Source: Xanthomonas theicola (GTDB lineage: Bacteria > Pseudomonadota > Gammaproteobacteria > Xanthomonadales > Xanthomonadaceae). Taken from it: a stretch of 64,000 nucleotides of DNA. The stretch covers positions 4,256,001 to 4,320,000 of the forward strand of contig NZ_CP049017.1 in assembly GCF_014236795.1 (NCBI RefSeq), given 5' to 3'. This document shows, in pieces, positions 18,213-26,108 of this stretch (the first letter of the stretch is position 1; the number at the start of each line of letters is the position of its first letter). The notes beneath the pieces were generated by a model. That model worked only from the letters and a program-made list of their open reading frames with translations, searched no databases and was not told the origin of the DNA. Both the position numbers and the translations under genes were made by a program.

Positions 18213-18727
18213 ATGAAAAAATTTCGTAGGGTTCTTATCTTGGCTGCGGTATGCATTTTATTATTGGCAGCGTTGCTGTCTGGAGTTGTATACGTCAAAT
18301 TGAATCATGGAGAGAAATTGGGCGAGTGGGTTTTCCTGCTCTCAAGAGTTTCTCAATTCACAAAGTTTTCGGAGCTGTCTGGCCTTGGGTGCGTGGGCGA
18401 CGTTTATTATGCTGTTTGTTTGTGTTCCCGATTTCGCTCATTGTCTCCTATGTGTGGATTGTGTACGAAGAAGACGATTGGCGGCTCAGTGAATGGATGA
18501 AAGACCCTATGGATTTTAAAAAGAGGTTCTATGGGGCCATTTTATTCGTGATTTTGATACCGATGACGATTTTATTTTTGCTCTCGTTCAGAGGGCAGGA
18601 CGCCAGGCTTCTTTCTATATCGAATAATTTTTATTCAATGGCAATGAAGGGTTGGATTTCATTGGCTGTCGCTGGTGCAATAGCCGGAGGTGGGTTTTCT
18701 TTTATTAGAAAGGTGTTTATTGGATAG
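18213..18727 (+). pseudogene. Small membrane protein upstream of RTX module A, probably frameshifted
   Basis: An AT-rich stretch with membrane-like sequence split over frames. It opens at ATG 18213 with MKKFRRVLILAAVCILLLAALLSGVVYV, continues in a second frame as ALGAWATFIMLFVC, then in a third as FPISLIVSYVWIVYEEDDW and RFYGAILFVILIPMTILFLLSF to a stop at 18727. Joined, it would be about 170 aa with four helices, like the intact membrane proteins at 18857 and 25536. Alternatively the frame from 18251 alone makes a 158-aa protein. Low GC marks it as part of the acquired block. No family recognised. Confidence 0.45.
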
Positions 18728-18856
18728 CTCGCGATAAGGATCAAGTGGCAGTTGAATTTACTCGAGCAGAGGCATTGGCTGGTTGCTTCAGATTTATTTC
18801 TCTAGAGAGCTGATGAGTGAATTAATCTGAGTGTAGACGAGAAGGGTAAGGTGGAC

Positions 18857-19387
18857 ATGGTGAAGAGTAATGGTATGAATCAAGGTTTTATGTATGGGCT
18901 TGCTATGATTCTTATAATACCCAATATAATTTTCTTGCTTTCTATTATGGGTGGGCATGAATTAATAAATTCGATATTTTTTGACAGGGCATTGAAAACA
19001 AATTTTCCGAAAAGTGCTTCGCTGTTTATTTTATTTGGACTGTTTTCGTTGTTGATTTCGCTCGTGCCGCTTACTTTTGGTACGTTGCGAATTTCTCTCG
19101 ATAGGCTTGCCATATTTAAAGACACAGCAATGTTGTCGATTCATAAGGATGGGCGGCCGTATAAATTAGGCCCATTGATAGCTGTTATATTTTTTTTGTT
19201 GGTGATCATTGTAATGTTTGTTTTTGGTCCGGTGGATATGGCATTGATGTGCTACAGCGGTTTTTGTATTTCAAAGGATCCCTTGTTATTTATCGCAGCA
19301 CAAAATTTATTGCTTTTTGTGGCTTATATCTGTAGTGGGTGCGTAATATTCTGGATTGTAGCTTATATAAAACTCAGGAGATTATAA
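18857..19387 (+). CDS. Four-helix membrane protein, candidate immunity partner of RTX A
   Basis: Encodes 176 aa; the ATG at 18857 has AAGG eight bases upstream (an in-frame GTG lies two codons earlier). Four hydrophobic segments: FMYGLAMILIIPNIIFLLSI, ASLFILFGLFSLLISLVPLTFG, LIAVIFFLLVIIVMFVFG, and LLFVAYICSGCVIFWIVAY. Loops are short and charged (SLDRLAIFKDTAMLSIHKDGRPYK). Its TAA overlaps the ATG of the RTX A gene by one base, so the two are translationally coupled. Small membrane proteins encoded beside membrane-active toxins are often immunity factors; this role is inferred from position and shape only. No sequence family recognised; codon use is AT-rich. Confidence 0.65.
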   Translation: MVKSNGMNQGFMYGLAMILIIPNIIFLLSIMGGHELINSIFFDRALKTNFPKSASLFILFGLFSLLISLVPLTFGTLRISLDRLAIFKDTAMLSIHKDGRPYKLGPLIAVIFFLLVIIVMFVFGPVDMALMCYSGFCISKDPLLFIAAQNLLLFVAYICSGCVIFWIVAYIKLRRL

Positions 19388-19817
19388 TGGAATCCAATAC
19401 TTTAGTCAGAGATCAGGTCTACGCTGCGATAATCGCTGAATATAAAGAGGGTACGGGGAAGGATCCGAACAAGTTGCCAGGACAAAAACCAGTTGATGCT
19501 AGAGAATATATAAAAAATAAAATGAGTGATGCATATTCCGATGCTGCAGCATCGCTGGCGCAAGCTGCGTTGTTAACTCCGGAGCAGGCAGCTTCGTCTG
19601 AAAAGGCTCGTTGGTCTGAAATGGCGGCTCAGACCAGCAAGTCGGCAGCTTTTATGCGCAGCCTTGCTAATAGGATGTCGGACGCCGTTGCTCAATCCGG
19701 AGGCGCCTCTACTGCACAAGAAGCGATGATAATTAGTAATCTCCGGCGAGCCGATAGTTTGCTGGCTGAGGCAAATGGCTATATCGGCAAGGCATTGGAT
19801 AGTGGTGTATCTGCTAA

Positions 19818-20979
19818 GGATGGTCTGAACAACTCCCTCTGATCCTGCGACAATCGTACAAAGCCCAACAGGACAACGACGATGCAATTGTCTTTCGGCG
19901 ACGCGGAGTACAACGGCAAGCGCAAGCAGACGCGGCGCGAAAGGTTGCTGGCCGAGATGGATCAGGTGGTGCCGTGGAAAGACCTGCTGGCGCTGATCGC
20001 GCCGCACTATCCGAAGTCGGGCCATCCGGGCCGTCAGCCGTACCCGCTGGAGACAATGCTGCGCATCCACTTTCTGCAGCAGTGGTACGCACTGAGCGAC
20101 CCGGGCGCGGAAGAAGCCTTGTACGACACGGCGTCGATGCGCCGTTTCGCCAGGATCGGCGGGTTGGATGAGGTGCCGGACGAGACCACGATCCTCAACT
20201 TCCGCCGGTTGCTGGAGACGCACGATCTGGCGCGCACGCTGTTCAACCGGGTCAACGCGCACCTATCGCGCAAGGGCCAGAGCCTGCGCGGCGGCACCAT
20301 CGTGGACGCCACGATCATTGCCGCGCCCAGCTCGACCAAGAACAAGAACGGCGAGCGCGACCCGGAAATGCACCAGACCAAGAAGGGCAATCAGTACTAC
20401 TTCGGGATGAAAGCGCACATCGGCGTGGACGATGAGTCCGGGCTGGTGCACCACTTGGAATGCACGGCGGCCAACGCCGCAGATATCACCCAGGCGCACA
20501 AGCTGCTGCACGGCAAGGAAGACACGGTATGCGGCGACAGCGGCTACACCGGGCTGGCCAAGCGCGAGGAGATGGCGAGCAAGCGCAAGCTGCGCTATCT
20601 GATCGCGGAGAAGCCCTCGAAGCTGAAGCAGATCAAGAGCAAGCGCGAATTGAAGTGGGCACAGCGCTGGGAGCACGCCAAGGCCAGCCTGAGGGCGAAG
20701 GTGGAGCATCCGTTCCGGGTGATCAAGCGCCAGTTTGGCTACGTCAAGGTGCGCTATCGCGGCCTGGCGAAGAACACGGCGCAAGTGCTGACGCTGTTTG
20801 CGCTGTCGAACCTGTGGCTGAAGCGAAAGCAGTTGCTGCCTGTCGTGGGGAGGGTGTGCCTGTAATCCGGGAAATACCCCGGAAATGCGCCGGAAACGGC
20901 GAAAAACCGAGGGTCTGAGCGCCGTGGGCGTGGTCGATATGGCTTGCCTCATCCTCCGACCGCGTTGATCAGACTATCC
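19818..20979 (+). mobile_element. IS5-family element (type 2), copy 1
   Basis: 1162 bp, ends GGATGGTCTGA and TCAGACTATCC as near-perfect inverted repeats. The target CTAA is duplicated at 19814-19817 and 20980-20983, matching the YTAR preference of the IS5 group. It interrupts RTX A after codon ...SGVSA. The sequence appears identical to the copies at 22217, 23743 and 55055, so spread was recent. Confidence 0.95.
19882..20865 (+). CDS. IS5-family transposase, copy 1
   Basis: Encodes 327 aa, full length. Family landmarks: N-terminal [36 protein letters not shown], the [14 protein letters not shown] block, then the DDE domain with GGTIVDATIIAAPSSTKN (first Asp), [28 protein letters not shown] (second Asp) and AKVEHPFRVIKRQFGYVKVRYRG (Glu, with the Y-(2)-R-(3)-E-(6)-K type spacing). 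The gene is intact and ends 114 bp before the right end of the element. Four copies code the same protein, so it is probably active in this strain. Confidence 0.95.
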   Translation: MQLSFGDAEYNGKRKQTRRERLLAEMDQVVPWKDLLALIAPHYPKSGHPGRQPYPLETMLRIHFLQQWYALSDPGAEEALYDTASMRRFARIGGLDEVPDETTILNFRRLLETHDLARTLFNRVNAHLSRKGQSLRGGTIVDATIIAAPSSTKNKNGERDPEMHQTKKGNQYYFGMKAHIGVDDESGLVHHLECTAANAADITQAHKLLHGKEDTVCGDSGYTGLAKREEMASKRKLRYLIAEKPSKLKQIKSKRELKWAQRWEHAKASLRAKVEHPFRVIKRQFGYVKVRYRGLAKNTAQVLTLFALSNLWLKRKQLLPVVGRVCL

Positions 20980-21356
20980 CTAAAGCGATCAAGGCAGTAA
21001 GTGCAAAACTGGGCGCAGCATCTGCGTTTTACGGATTGGCGATGGGTGGTATCAAGGATGGGATTAAGGGTGTGGGTGGGGGCGGTGCAAACATATTGGG
21101 TGGTTTGGCCGCTGGAGCTTTAATACAGACTTATGTAACGCCGATTTTAGCCACTTATATGGCAGGGGCTGGTGCAAGCGCAGCTGCCATAGGAATGGCA
21201 TCTGGCGCAGCTGTCATCCTTGCCGGCTTTTTGGGAGGGCAGATTGGTACATTGGCCTACGAAAGTGGGCTCACCGAAAAAATCGGTCTGAACTGGTTGA
21301 TTCAAAAGGCAATGGATAATGGCCTGGGGGCTTTTATACAAGGCCTCGGTGAATTA

Positions 21357-22213
21357 GAGCGTGTTATGAACTTTGAGTCGATCCGGCTATCGTAGCGGGA
21401 TGCAGAGCAAACGCCCATATCCGACCGACATTTCCGACGAAGAGTGGGCGTTCGCAGCGCCTTACCTGAGCCTGATGACCGAGCACGCTCCGCAGCGCAA
21501 GTACGAGCTGCGGGCAATGTTCAATGCGCTGCGCTGGATGGCACGTGCTGGAGCGCCATGGCGCCTTTTGCCCAAGGACTTCCCGCCATGGGAAGCGGTC
21601 TACCAACAGACACAACGCTGGCTGCAGGCGGGCTGCTTTGAAGCCATGGTCAACGACCTGCGTTCCATCCTGCGTGTTGCCCAAGGCAGACATGGCCAAC
21701 CCAGTGCTGTCATCCTGGACGGGCGGACGCTGCAATCCACCTGCGAGAGCGGCACACGTGCAGGCTACGACGGCTATAAGCGCAAGAAGGGCAGCAAGGT
21801 GCATATGGCGGTGGACACGCTCGGATATTTGCTTGCAGTGCAAGTCACACCTGCCGACGAGCAAGAACGCGCTCAGGTGCGCTCGCTGGCGCAAGAGGTG
21901 CAACATGTCACGGGCGATACGGTAAAACTGGCGTTCGTGGATCAAGGCTACACCGGGCAGGAGCCGGCGCAAGCCGCGCAGGCAGAAGGAATCGAACTGC
22001 ACGTGGTGAAACTTCCCGAAGCCAAGAAAGGATTCGTCTTGCTTCCTCGGCGCTGGGTCGTCGAACGCAGCTTCGGCTGGGTCAACCGATTCCGACGATT
22101 GGCACGCGACTATGAGCGCTTGCCGGAAACCTTGGCTGGCTTGCACTTCGTCGTCTTCACCGTGCTCATGCTCAGCAACGCCGCTACCATCCTTCAAAGT
22201 TCATAACACGCTC
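21357..22213 (+). mobile_element. IS5-family element (type 3, IS1031-like)
   Basis: 857 bp with perfect inverted repeats GAGCGTGTTATGAACTTTG at the left and its complement at the right. The dinucleotide TA flanks both sides in the reconstructed ancestor (GAAT-TA-GGGG), i.e. a two-base duplication or a variant of the TNA target. It interrupts RTX A in codons ...GE-L-GGE. Copy 2 of the type 2 element then inserted at its right edge, using the element's last C as part of its own CTAG target. Confidence 0.88.
21400..22206 (+). CDS. IS5-family transposase (IS1031-like)
   Basis: Encodes 268 aa from ATG 21400 (MQSKRPYPTDISDEEWAF); a TTG nine codons upstream is an alternative. The N-terminal domain (YELRAMFNALRWMARAGAPWRLLPKDFPPWEAVYQQ spread over residues 38-75) is the IS5/IS1031 DUF4096-like DNA-binding part. 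The DDE domain follows: AVILDGRTLQS supplies the first Asp, KVHMAVDTLGYLLA is typical, FVDQGYTG holds the second Asp and RRWVVERSFGWVNRFRRLARDYE the Glu. The open frame is intact and the ends are perfect, so it may be active. A shorter relative of its terminal repeats occurs in the MITE-like element at 54892. Confidence 0.92.
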   Translation: MQSKRPYPTDISDEEWAFAAPYLSLMTEHAPQRKYELRAMFNALRWMARAGAPWRLLPKDFPPWEAVYQQTQRWLQAGCFEAMVNDLRSILRVAQGRHGQPSAVILDGRTLQSTCESGTRAGYDGYKRKKGSKVHMAVDTLGYLLAVQVTPADEQERAQVRSLAQEVQHVTGDTVKLAFVDQGYTGQEPAQAAQAEGIELHVVKLPEAKKGFVLLPRRWVVERSFGWVNRFRRLARDYERLPETLAGLHFVVFTVLMLSNAATILQSS

Positions 22214-22216
22214 TAG

Positions 22217-23378
22217 GGATAGTCTGATCAACGCGGTCGGAGGATGAGGCAAGCCATATCGACCACGCCCACGGCGCTCAGACCCTCGGTTTTTCGCCGT
22301 TTCCGGCGCATTTCCGGGGTATTTCCCGGATTACAGGCACACCCTCCCCACGACAGGCAGCAACTGCTTTCGCTTCAGCCACAGGTTCGACAGCGCAAAC
22401 AGCGTCAGCACTTGCGCCGTGTTCTTCGCCAGGCCGCGATAGCGCACCTTGACGTAGCCAAACTGGCGCTTGATCACCCGGAACGGATGCTCCACCTTCG
22501 CCCTCAGGCTGGCCTTGGCGTGCTCCCAGCGCTGTGCCCACTTCAATTCGCGCTTGCTCTTGATCTGCTTCAGCTTCGAGGGCTTCTCCGCGATCAGATA
22601 GCGCAGCTTGCGCTTGCTCGCCATCTCCTCGCGCTTGGCCAGCCCGGTGTAGCCGCTGTCGCCGCATACCGTGTCTTCCTTGCCGTGCAGCAGCTTGTGC
22701 GCCTGGGTGATATCTGCGGCGTTGGCCGCCGTGCATTCCAAGTGGTGCACCAGCCCGGACTCATCGTCCACGCCGATGTGCGCTTTCATCCCGAAGTAGT
22801 ACTGATTGCCCTTCTTGGTCTGGTGCATTTCCGGGTCGCGCTCGCCGTTCTTGTTCTTGGTCGAGCTGGGCGCGGCAATGATCGTGGCGTCCACGATGGT
22901 GCCGCCGCGCAGGCTCTGGCCCTTGCGCGATAGGTGCGCGTTGACCCGGTTGAACAGCGTGCGCGCCAGATCGTGCGTCTCCAGCAACCGGCGGAAGTTG
23001 AGGATCGTGGTCTCGTCCGGCACCTCATCCAACCCGCCGATCCTGGCGAAACGGCGCATCGACGCCGTGTCGTACAAGGCTTCTTCCGCGCCCGGGTCGC
23101 TCAGTGCGTACCACTGCTGCAGAAAGTGGATGCGCAGCATTGTCTCCAGCGGGTACGGCTGACGGCCCGGATGGCCCGACTTCGGATAGTGCGGCGCGAT
23201 CAGCGCCAGCAGGTCTTTCCACGGCACCACCTGATCCATCTCGGCCAGCAACCTTTCGCGCCGCGTCTGCTTGCGCTTGCCGTTGTACTCCGCGTCGCCG
23301 AAAGACAATTGCATCGTCGTTGTCCTGTTGGGCTTTGTACGATTGTCGCAGGATCAGAGGGAGTTGTTCAGACCATCC
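22217..23378 (-). mobile_element. IS5-family element (type 2), copy 2, inverted
   Basis: 1162 bp in opposite orientation to copies 1 and 3. Target CTAG is duplicated at 22213-22216 and 23379-23382. The left target copy includes the last base of the type 3 element, so this insertion came after it. Confidence 0.95.
22331..23314 (-). CDS. IS5-family transposase, copy 2
   Basis: Encodes the same 327-aa protein as the genes at 19882, 23807 and 55119, with no difference that I can see. It carries the intact DDE motifs (VDATIIAAPS, GDSGYTG, VEHPFRVIKRQFG). Because it is inverted relative to its neighbours at about 1.2 kb distance, recombination with either flanking copy would invert the DNA between them, while recombination between copies 1 and 3 would delete it. 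Confidence 0.95.
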   Translation of the reverse strand: MQLSFGDAEYNGKRKQTRRERLLAEMDQVVPWKDLLALIAPHYPKSGHPGRQPYPLETMLRIHFLQQWYALSDPGAEEALYDTASMRRFARIGGLDEVPDETTILNFRRLLETHDLARTLFNRVNAHLSRKGQSLRGGTIVDATIIAAPSSTKNKNGERDPEMHQTKKGNQYYFGMKAHIGVDDESGLVHHLECTAANAADITQAHKLLHGKEDTVCGDSGYTGLAKREEMASKRKLRYLIAEKPSKLKQIKSKRELKWAQRWEHAKASLRAKVEHPFRVIKRQFGYVKVRYRGLAKNTAQVLTLFALSNLWLKRKQLLPVVGRVCL

Positions 23379-23742
23379 CTAGGGGGAGAGCTAGGAATTC
23401 AGCTTTATGATCTGCTGCATCCTTCTCCAAATGGAGTCGCAAACAACGTCAATGAGAAATTTCGTGATGCCGCTAATTTCTTGCCGCGCCGCGATCCTTT
23501 GACACTCGATCTGGACGGGGACGGAATTGAAACTATATCTGCGGACCGTGGTGTGATGTTTGACCATGACGGTGACGGAGTAAGAAGTGGGTCGGGGTGG
23601 GTTTCAGCAGACGATGGACTCCTCGTCATGGATCGCAATGGTAATGGAGTTATAGATAATGGCGGGGAATTGTTCGGTGCCGATACCATGCTTTCCAATG
23701 GAGGCAAGGCTGCTTCAGGTTTTGACGCTCTGCGCGATTTAG

Positions 23743-24904
23743 GGATGGTCTGAACAACTCCCTCTGATCCTGCGACAATCGTACAAAGCCCAACAGGACA
23801 ACGACGATGCAATTGTCTTTCGGCGACGCGGAGTACAACGGCAAGCGCAAGCAGACGCGGCGCGAAAGGTTGCTGGCCGAGATGGATCAGGTGGTGCCGT
23901 GGAAAGACCTGCTGGCGCTGATCGCGCCGCACTATCCGAAGTCGGGCCATCCGGGCCGTCAGCCGTACCCGCTGGAGACAATGCTGCGCATCCACTTTCT
24001 GCAGCAGTGGTACGCACTGAGCGACCCGGGCGCGGAAGAAGCCTTGTACGACACGGCGTCGATGCGCCGTTTCGCCAGGATCGGCGGGTTGGATGAGGTG
24101 CCGGACGAGACCACGATCCTCAACTTCCGCCGGTTGCTGGAGACGCACGATCTGGCGCGCACGCTGTTCAACCGGGTCAACGCGCACCTATCGCGCAAGG
24201 GCCAGAGCCTGCGCGGCGGCACCATCGTGGACGCCACGATCATTGCCGCGCCCAGCTCGACCAAGAACAAGAACGGCGAGCGCGACCCGGAAATGCACCA
24301 GACCAAGAAGGGCAATCAGTACTACTTCGGGATGAAAGCGCACATCGGCGTGGACGATGAGTCCGGGCTGGTGCACCACTTGGAATGCACGGCGGCCAAC
24401 GCCGCAGATATCACCCAGGCGCACAAGCTGCTGCACGGCAAGGAAGACACGGTATGCGGCGACAGCGGCTACACCGGGCTGGCCAAGCGCGAGGAGATGG
24501 CGAGCAAGCGCAAGCTGCGCTATCTGATCGCGGAGAAGCCCTCGAAGCTGAAGCAGATCAAGAGCAAGCGCGAATTGAAGTGGGCACAGCGCTGGGAGCA
24601 CGCCAAGGCCAGCCTGAGGGCGAAGGTGGAGCATCCGTTCCGGGTGATCAAGCGCCAGTTTGGCTACGTCAAGGTGCGCTATCGCGGCCTGGCGAAGAAC
24701 ACGGCGCAAGTGCTGACGCTGTTTGCGCTGTCGAACCTGTGGCTGAAGCGAAAGCAGTTGCTGCCTGTCGTGGGGAGGGTGTGCCTGTAATCCGGGAAAT
24801 ACCCCGGAAATGCGCCGGAAACGGCGAAAAACCGAGGGTCTGAGCGCCGTGGGCGTGGTCGATATGGCTTGCCTCATCCTCCGACCGCGTTGATCAGACT
24901 ATCC
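23743..24904 (+). mobile_element. IS5-family element (type 2), copy 3
   Basis: 1162 bp, same ends as copy 1. Target TTAG is duplicated at 23739-23742 and 24905-24908. It interrupts RTX A within the calcium-binding region, between ...ALRDL and DENRDGVF, which rejoin in frame when it is removed. Confidence 0.95.
23807..24790 (+). CDS. IS5-family transposase, copy 3
   Basis: Encodes the same 327-aa DDE transposase as copy 1 (19882), in the same orientation and intact. Having its own distinct target duplication (TTAG rather than CTAA) shows it transposed independently and is not the end of a composite transposon with copy 1. Confidence 0.95.
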   Translation: MQLSFGDAEYNGKRKQTRRERLLAEMDQVVPWKDLLALIAPHYPKSGHPGRQPYPLETMLRIHFLQQWYALSDPGAEEALYDTASMRRFARIGGLDEVPDETTILNFRRLLETHDLARTLFNRVNAHLSRKGQSLRGGTIVDATIIAAPSSTKNKNGERDPEMHQTKKGNQYYFGMKAHIGVDDESGLVHHLECTAANAADITQAHKLLHGKEDTVCGDSGYTGLAKREEMASKRKLRYLIAEKPSKLKQIKSKRELKWAQRWEHAKASLRAKVEHPFRVIKRQFGYVKVRYRGLAKNTAQVLTLFALSNLWLKRKQLLPVVGRVCL

Positions 24905-25097
24905 TTAGATGAAAATCGTGATGGTGTATTCAGCGAATCTGACTCCCACTTTAAGGATGTCAGGATTTGGCGTGATTTTAATCAAGATGGTATCTCTCAA
25001 GCGAGCGAGTTGTTCCGGCTCTCTGATCTTGGGATTGCTTCGATTACTCTGACGCCTACGACCACCGTAGATCTTGATCTTGGCAATGGTAATATTG

Positions 25098-25389
25098 TTG
25101 ATAATCGCGGCACCTATACCCGCAATGACGGCACGACTGGTTTGGCGGGTGATCTCCAGTTGGCAGTGAACAATTTCTTCCGCGACTTCACTGGTTCGCT
25201 TGAACCGGTGACCGTCACAGACGAGGCGGGTCAGCTTCCCAATCTCAAAGGCAGTGGCGCCGTACGCGATTTGGAACAGGCCGCGAGCCTGTCGCAAGAT
25301 TTGTTGGCGGACATCAAGGCATTGACCCCAGGCATCTCCCGCGACGCAATGCGAGCCAGGCTCGACACCATCCTCGCGCATTGGGCGGG
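25098..25389 (+). repeat. 292-bp direct repeat shared with RTX B (27376-27667)
   Basis: The segment from TTGATAATCGCGG to TTGGGCGGG is identical to 27376-27667 apart from one base (T at 25231, G at 27509). Sequence on either side diverges: upstream the two RTX genes are only similar at protein level, downstream RTX A is truncated. Such an abrupt island of identity points to gene conversion or recent duplication. Confidence 0.9.
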
Positions 25390-25423
25390 ATCAGAGTCCA
25401 TCGTTCCCCTGAGACCTGACGGA

Positions 25424-25480
25424 TGACCATGAAGCGCGTGCGGTTCCAAGTCGGACTTTCGCTGGTGGCGTTCCTCGAGT
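25424..25480 (+). pseudogene. IS1595-type transposase, short 5' remnant
   Basis: A start region reading MTMKRVRFQVGLSLVAFLE resembles the N-termini of the IS1595 transposases at 1161 (LIQFQAGMSLPAFLRSYG) and 54615 (AVQFQAGLSMPEFFASYG), and the DNA matches the latter in blocks (GTTCCAAG, TTCG). It then decays. It lies just after the truncated end of RTX A, so an IS1595 insertion followed by deletion may have removed the A gene's 3' half. Confidence 0.5.
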
Positions 25481-25535
25481 GCTGCGCGACTTCCCGACCT
25501 TCTCTACTGAAGCTATGTGCTAATCAGGAATATGT

Positions 25536-26102
25536 ATGCAGATTTTTAAAAAAAAGGTCGTTCCCATACTGGTGAAATACAGGAGGTGTGATTTGAATAG
25601 TAAGCTGAGAGAATTTCTGGAGGATAAAGGTAGTTATTTCCTATTAGGATTCTTTATTGTTCCTGTTTTGATAAGTAAATTGGTTGTTGCGGCAGAAGTT
25701 AACGAACTGTGCTTGAGTGAAAATTGGGAGTTTTTTTTTGAAAGCGCATGGGGTAAAGCTGACGGATACTGTTCAGCCATGTTGGCGTACTTATTTCTAT
25801 CCCCTCTTGTTGCTGCGTGGCTATATCCAAAGCTAACACTTAAAGAGAAGTACAGCGTAAAAGAAATCATGGCTGCTATTGGAAGTATTTTTGTGGTTTT
25901 ATTCTTACTATTTATTGCTCTAAGAGGGCCTTCAATATATTCAATTGATGATCCGACTAAGGCTATGAGATTGATTCTGATTTTAGGGAGGTCGCACACA
26001 ATGTTCTGCATGATGTATGGCGCGCTTATTATGTCTTGTGTTGTAGTTGGGTGCGTATCAACGATTATTTTTCTGCAAACACTAATCATGAAAAGGAGTT
26101 GA
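25536..26102 (+). CDS. Membrane protein, candidate immunity partner of RTX B
   Basis: Encodes 188 aa from ATG 25536, with AGGA about nine bases upstream. Four hydrophobic segments: YFLLGFFIVPVLISKLVVAA (about 40-58), CSAMLAYLFLSPLVAAWLY (about 80-100), IMAAIGSIFVVLFLLFIALRG (about 112-132), and TMFCMMYGALIMSCVVVGCVSTIIFL (about 154-180). A basic N-terminus (KKKVVPILVKYRR) lies in the cytoplasm. The gene stops six bases before the RTX B start, so the two form an operon. It shares layout but little sequence with the membrane gene before RTX A (18857). Low GC; no family recognised. An immunity role is inferred from position only. Confidence 0.68.
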   Translation: MQIFKKKVVPILVKYRRCDLNSKLREFLEDKGSYFLLGFFIVPVLISKLVVAAEVNELCLSENWEFFFESAWGKADGYCSAMLAYLFLSPLVAAWLYPKLTLKEKYSVKEIMAAIGSIFVVLFLLFIALRGPSIYSIDDPTKAMRLILILGRSHTMFCMMYGALIMSCVVVGCVSTIIFLQTLIMKRS

Positions 26103-26108
26103 AATAAA

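Larger units (their letters stand above)
19387..25426 (+). pseudogene. RTX protein A, split by four insertion sequences and 3'-truncated
   Basis: The coding pieces are 19387-19817, 20984-21356, 23382-23742 and 24909-25426. Removing the insertions with one copy of each target duplication joins them into a single 561-codon frame with no lesion at any joint. The restored 560-aa product has an N-terminal helical region (residues 1-145), a Gly/Ala-rich hydrophobic region (GGANILGGLAAGALIQTYVTPILATYMAGAGASAAAIGM, 160-215), then RRDPLTLDLDGDGIET with Asp306-Pro307. After that come the calcium-site motifs FDHDGDGV, MDRNGNGVIDNGGELFGADT, DENRDGVF and RDFNQDGISQ shared with RTX B. It stops after HWAG at a foreign junction (25389), so the nonapeptide repeats and secretion signal are lost. 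Non-functional now; formerly a T1SS substrate. Confidence 0.9.

Noticed and set aside
22244..23410. Long antisense frames inside the IS5 copies (229 and 158 codons)
   Set aside because: They recur in every copy opposite the transposase and have no family features; they are shadows.
19818..24904. Composite transposon bounded by IS5 copies 1 and 3
   Set aside because: Each copy has its own target duplication (CTAA, TTAG), and the DNA between rejoins into the host RTX gene, so they inserted separately.
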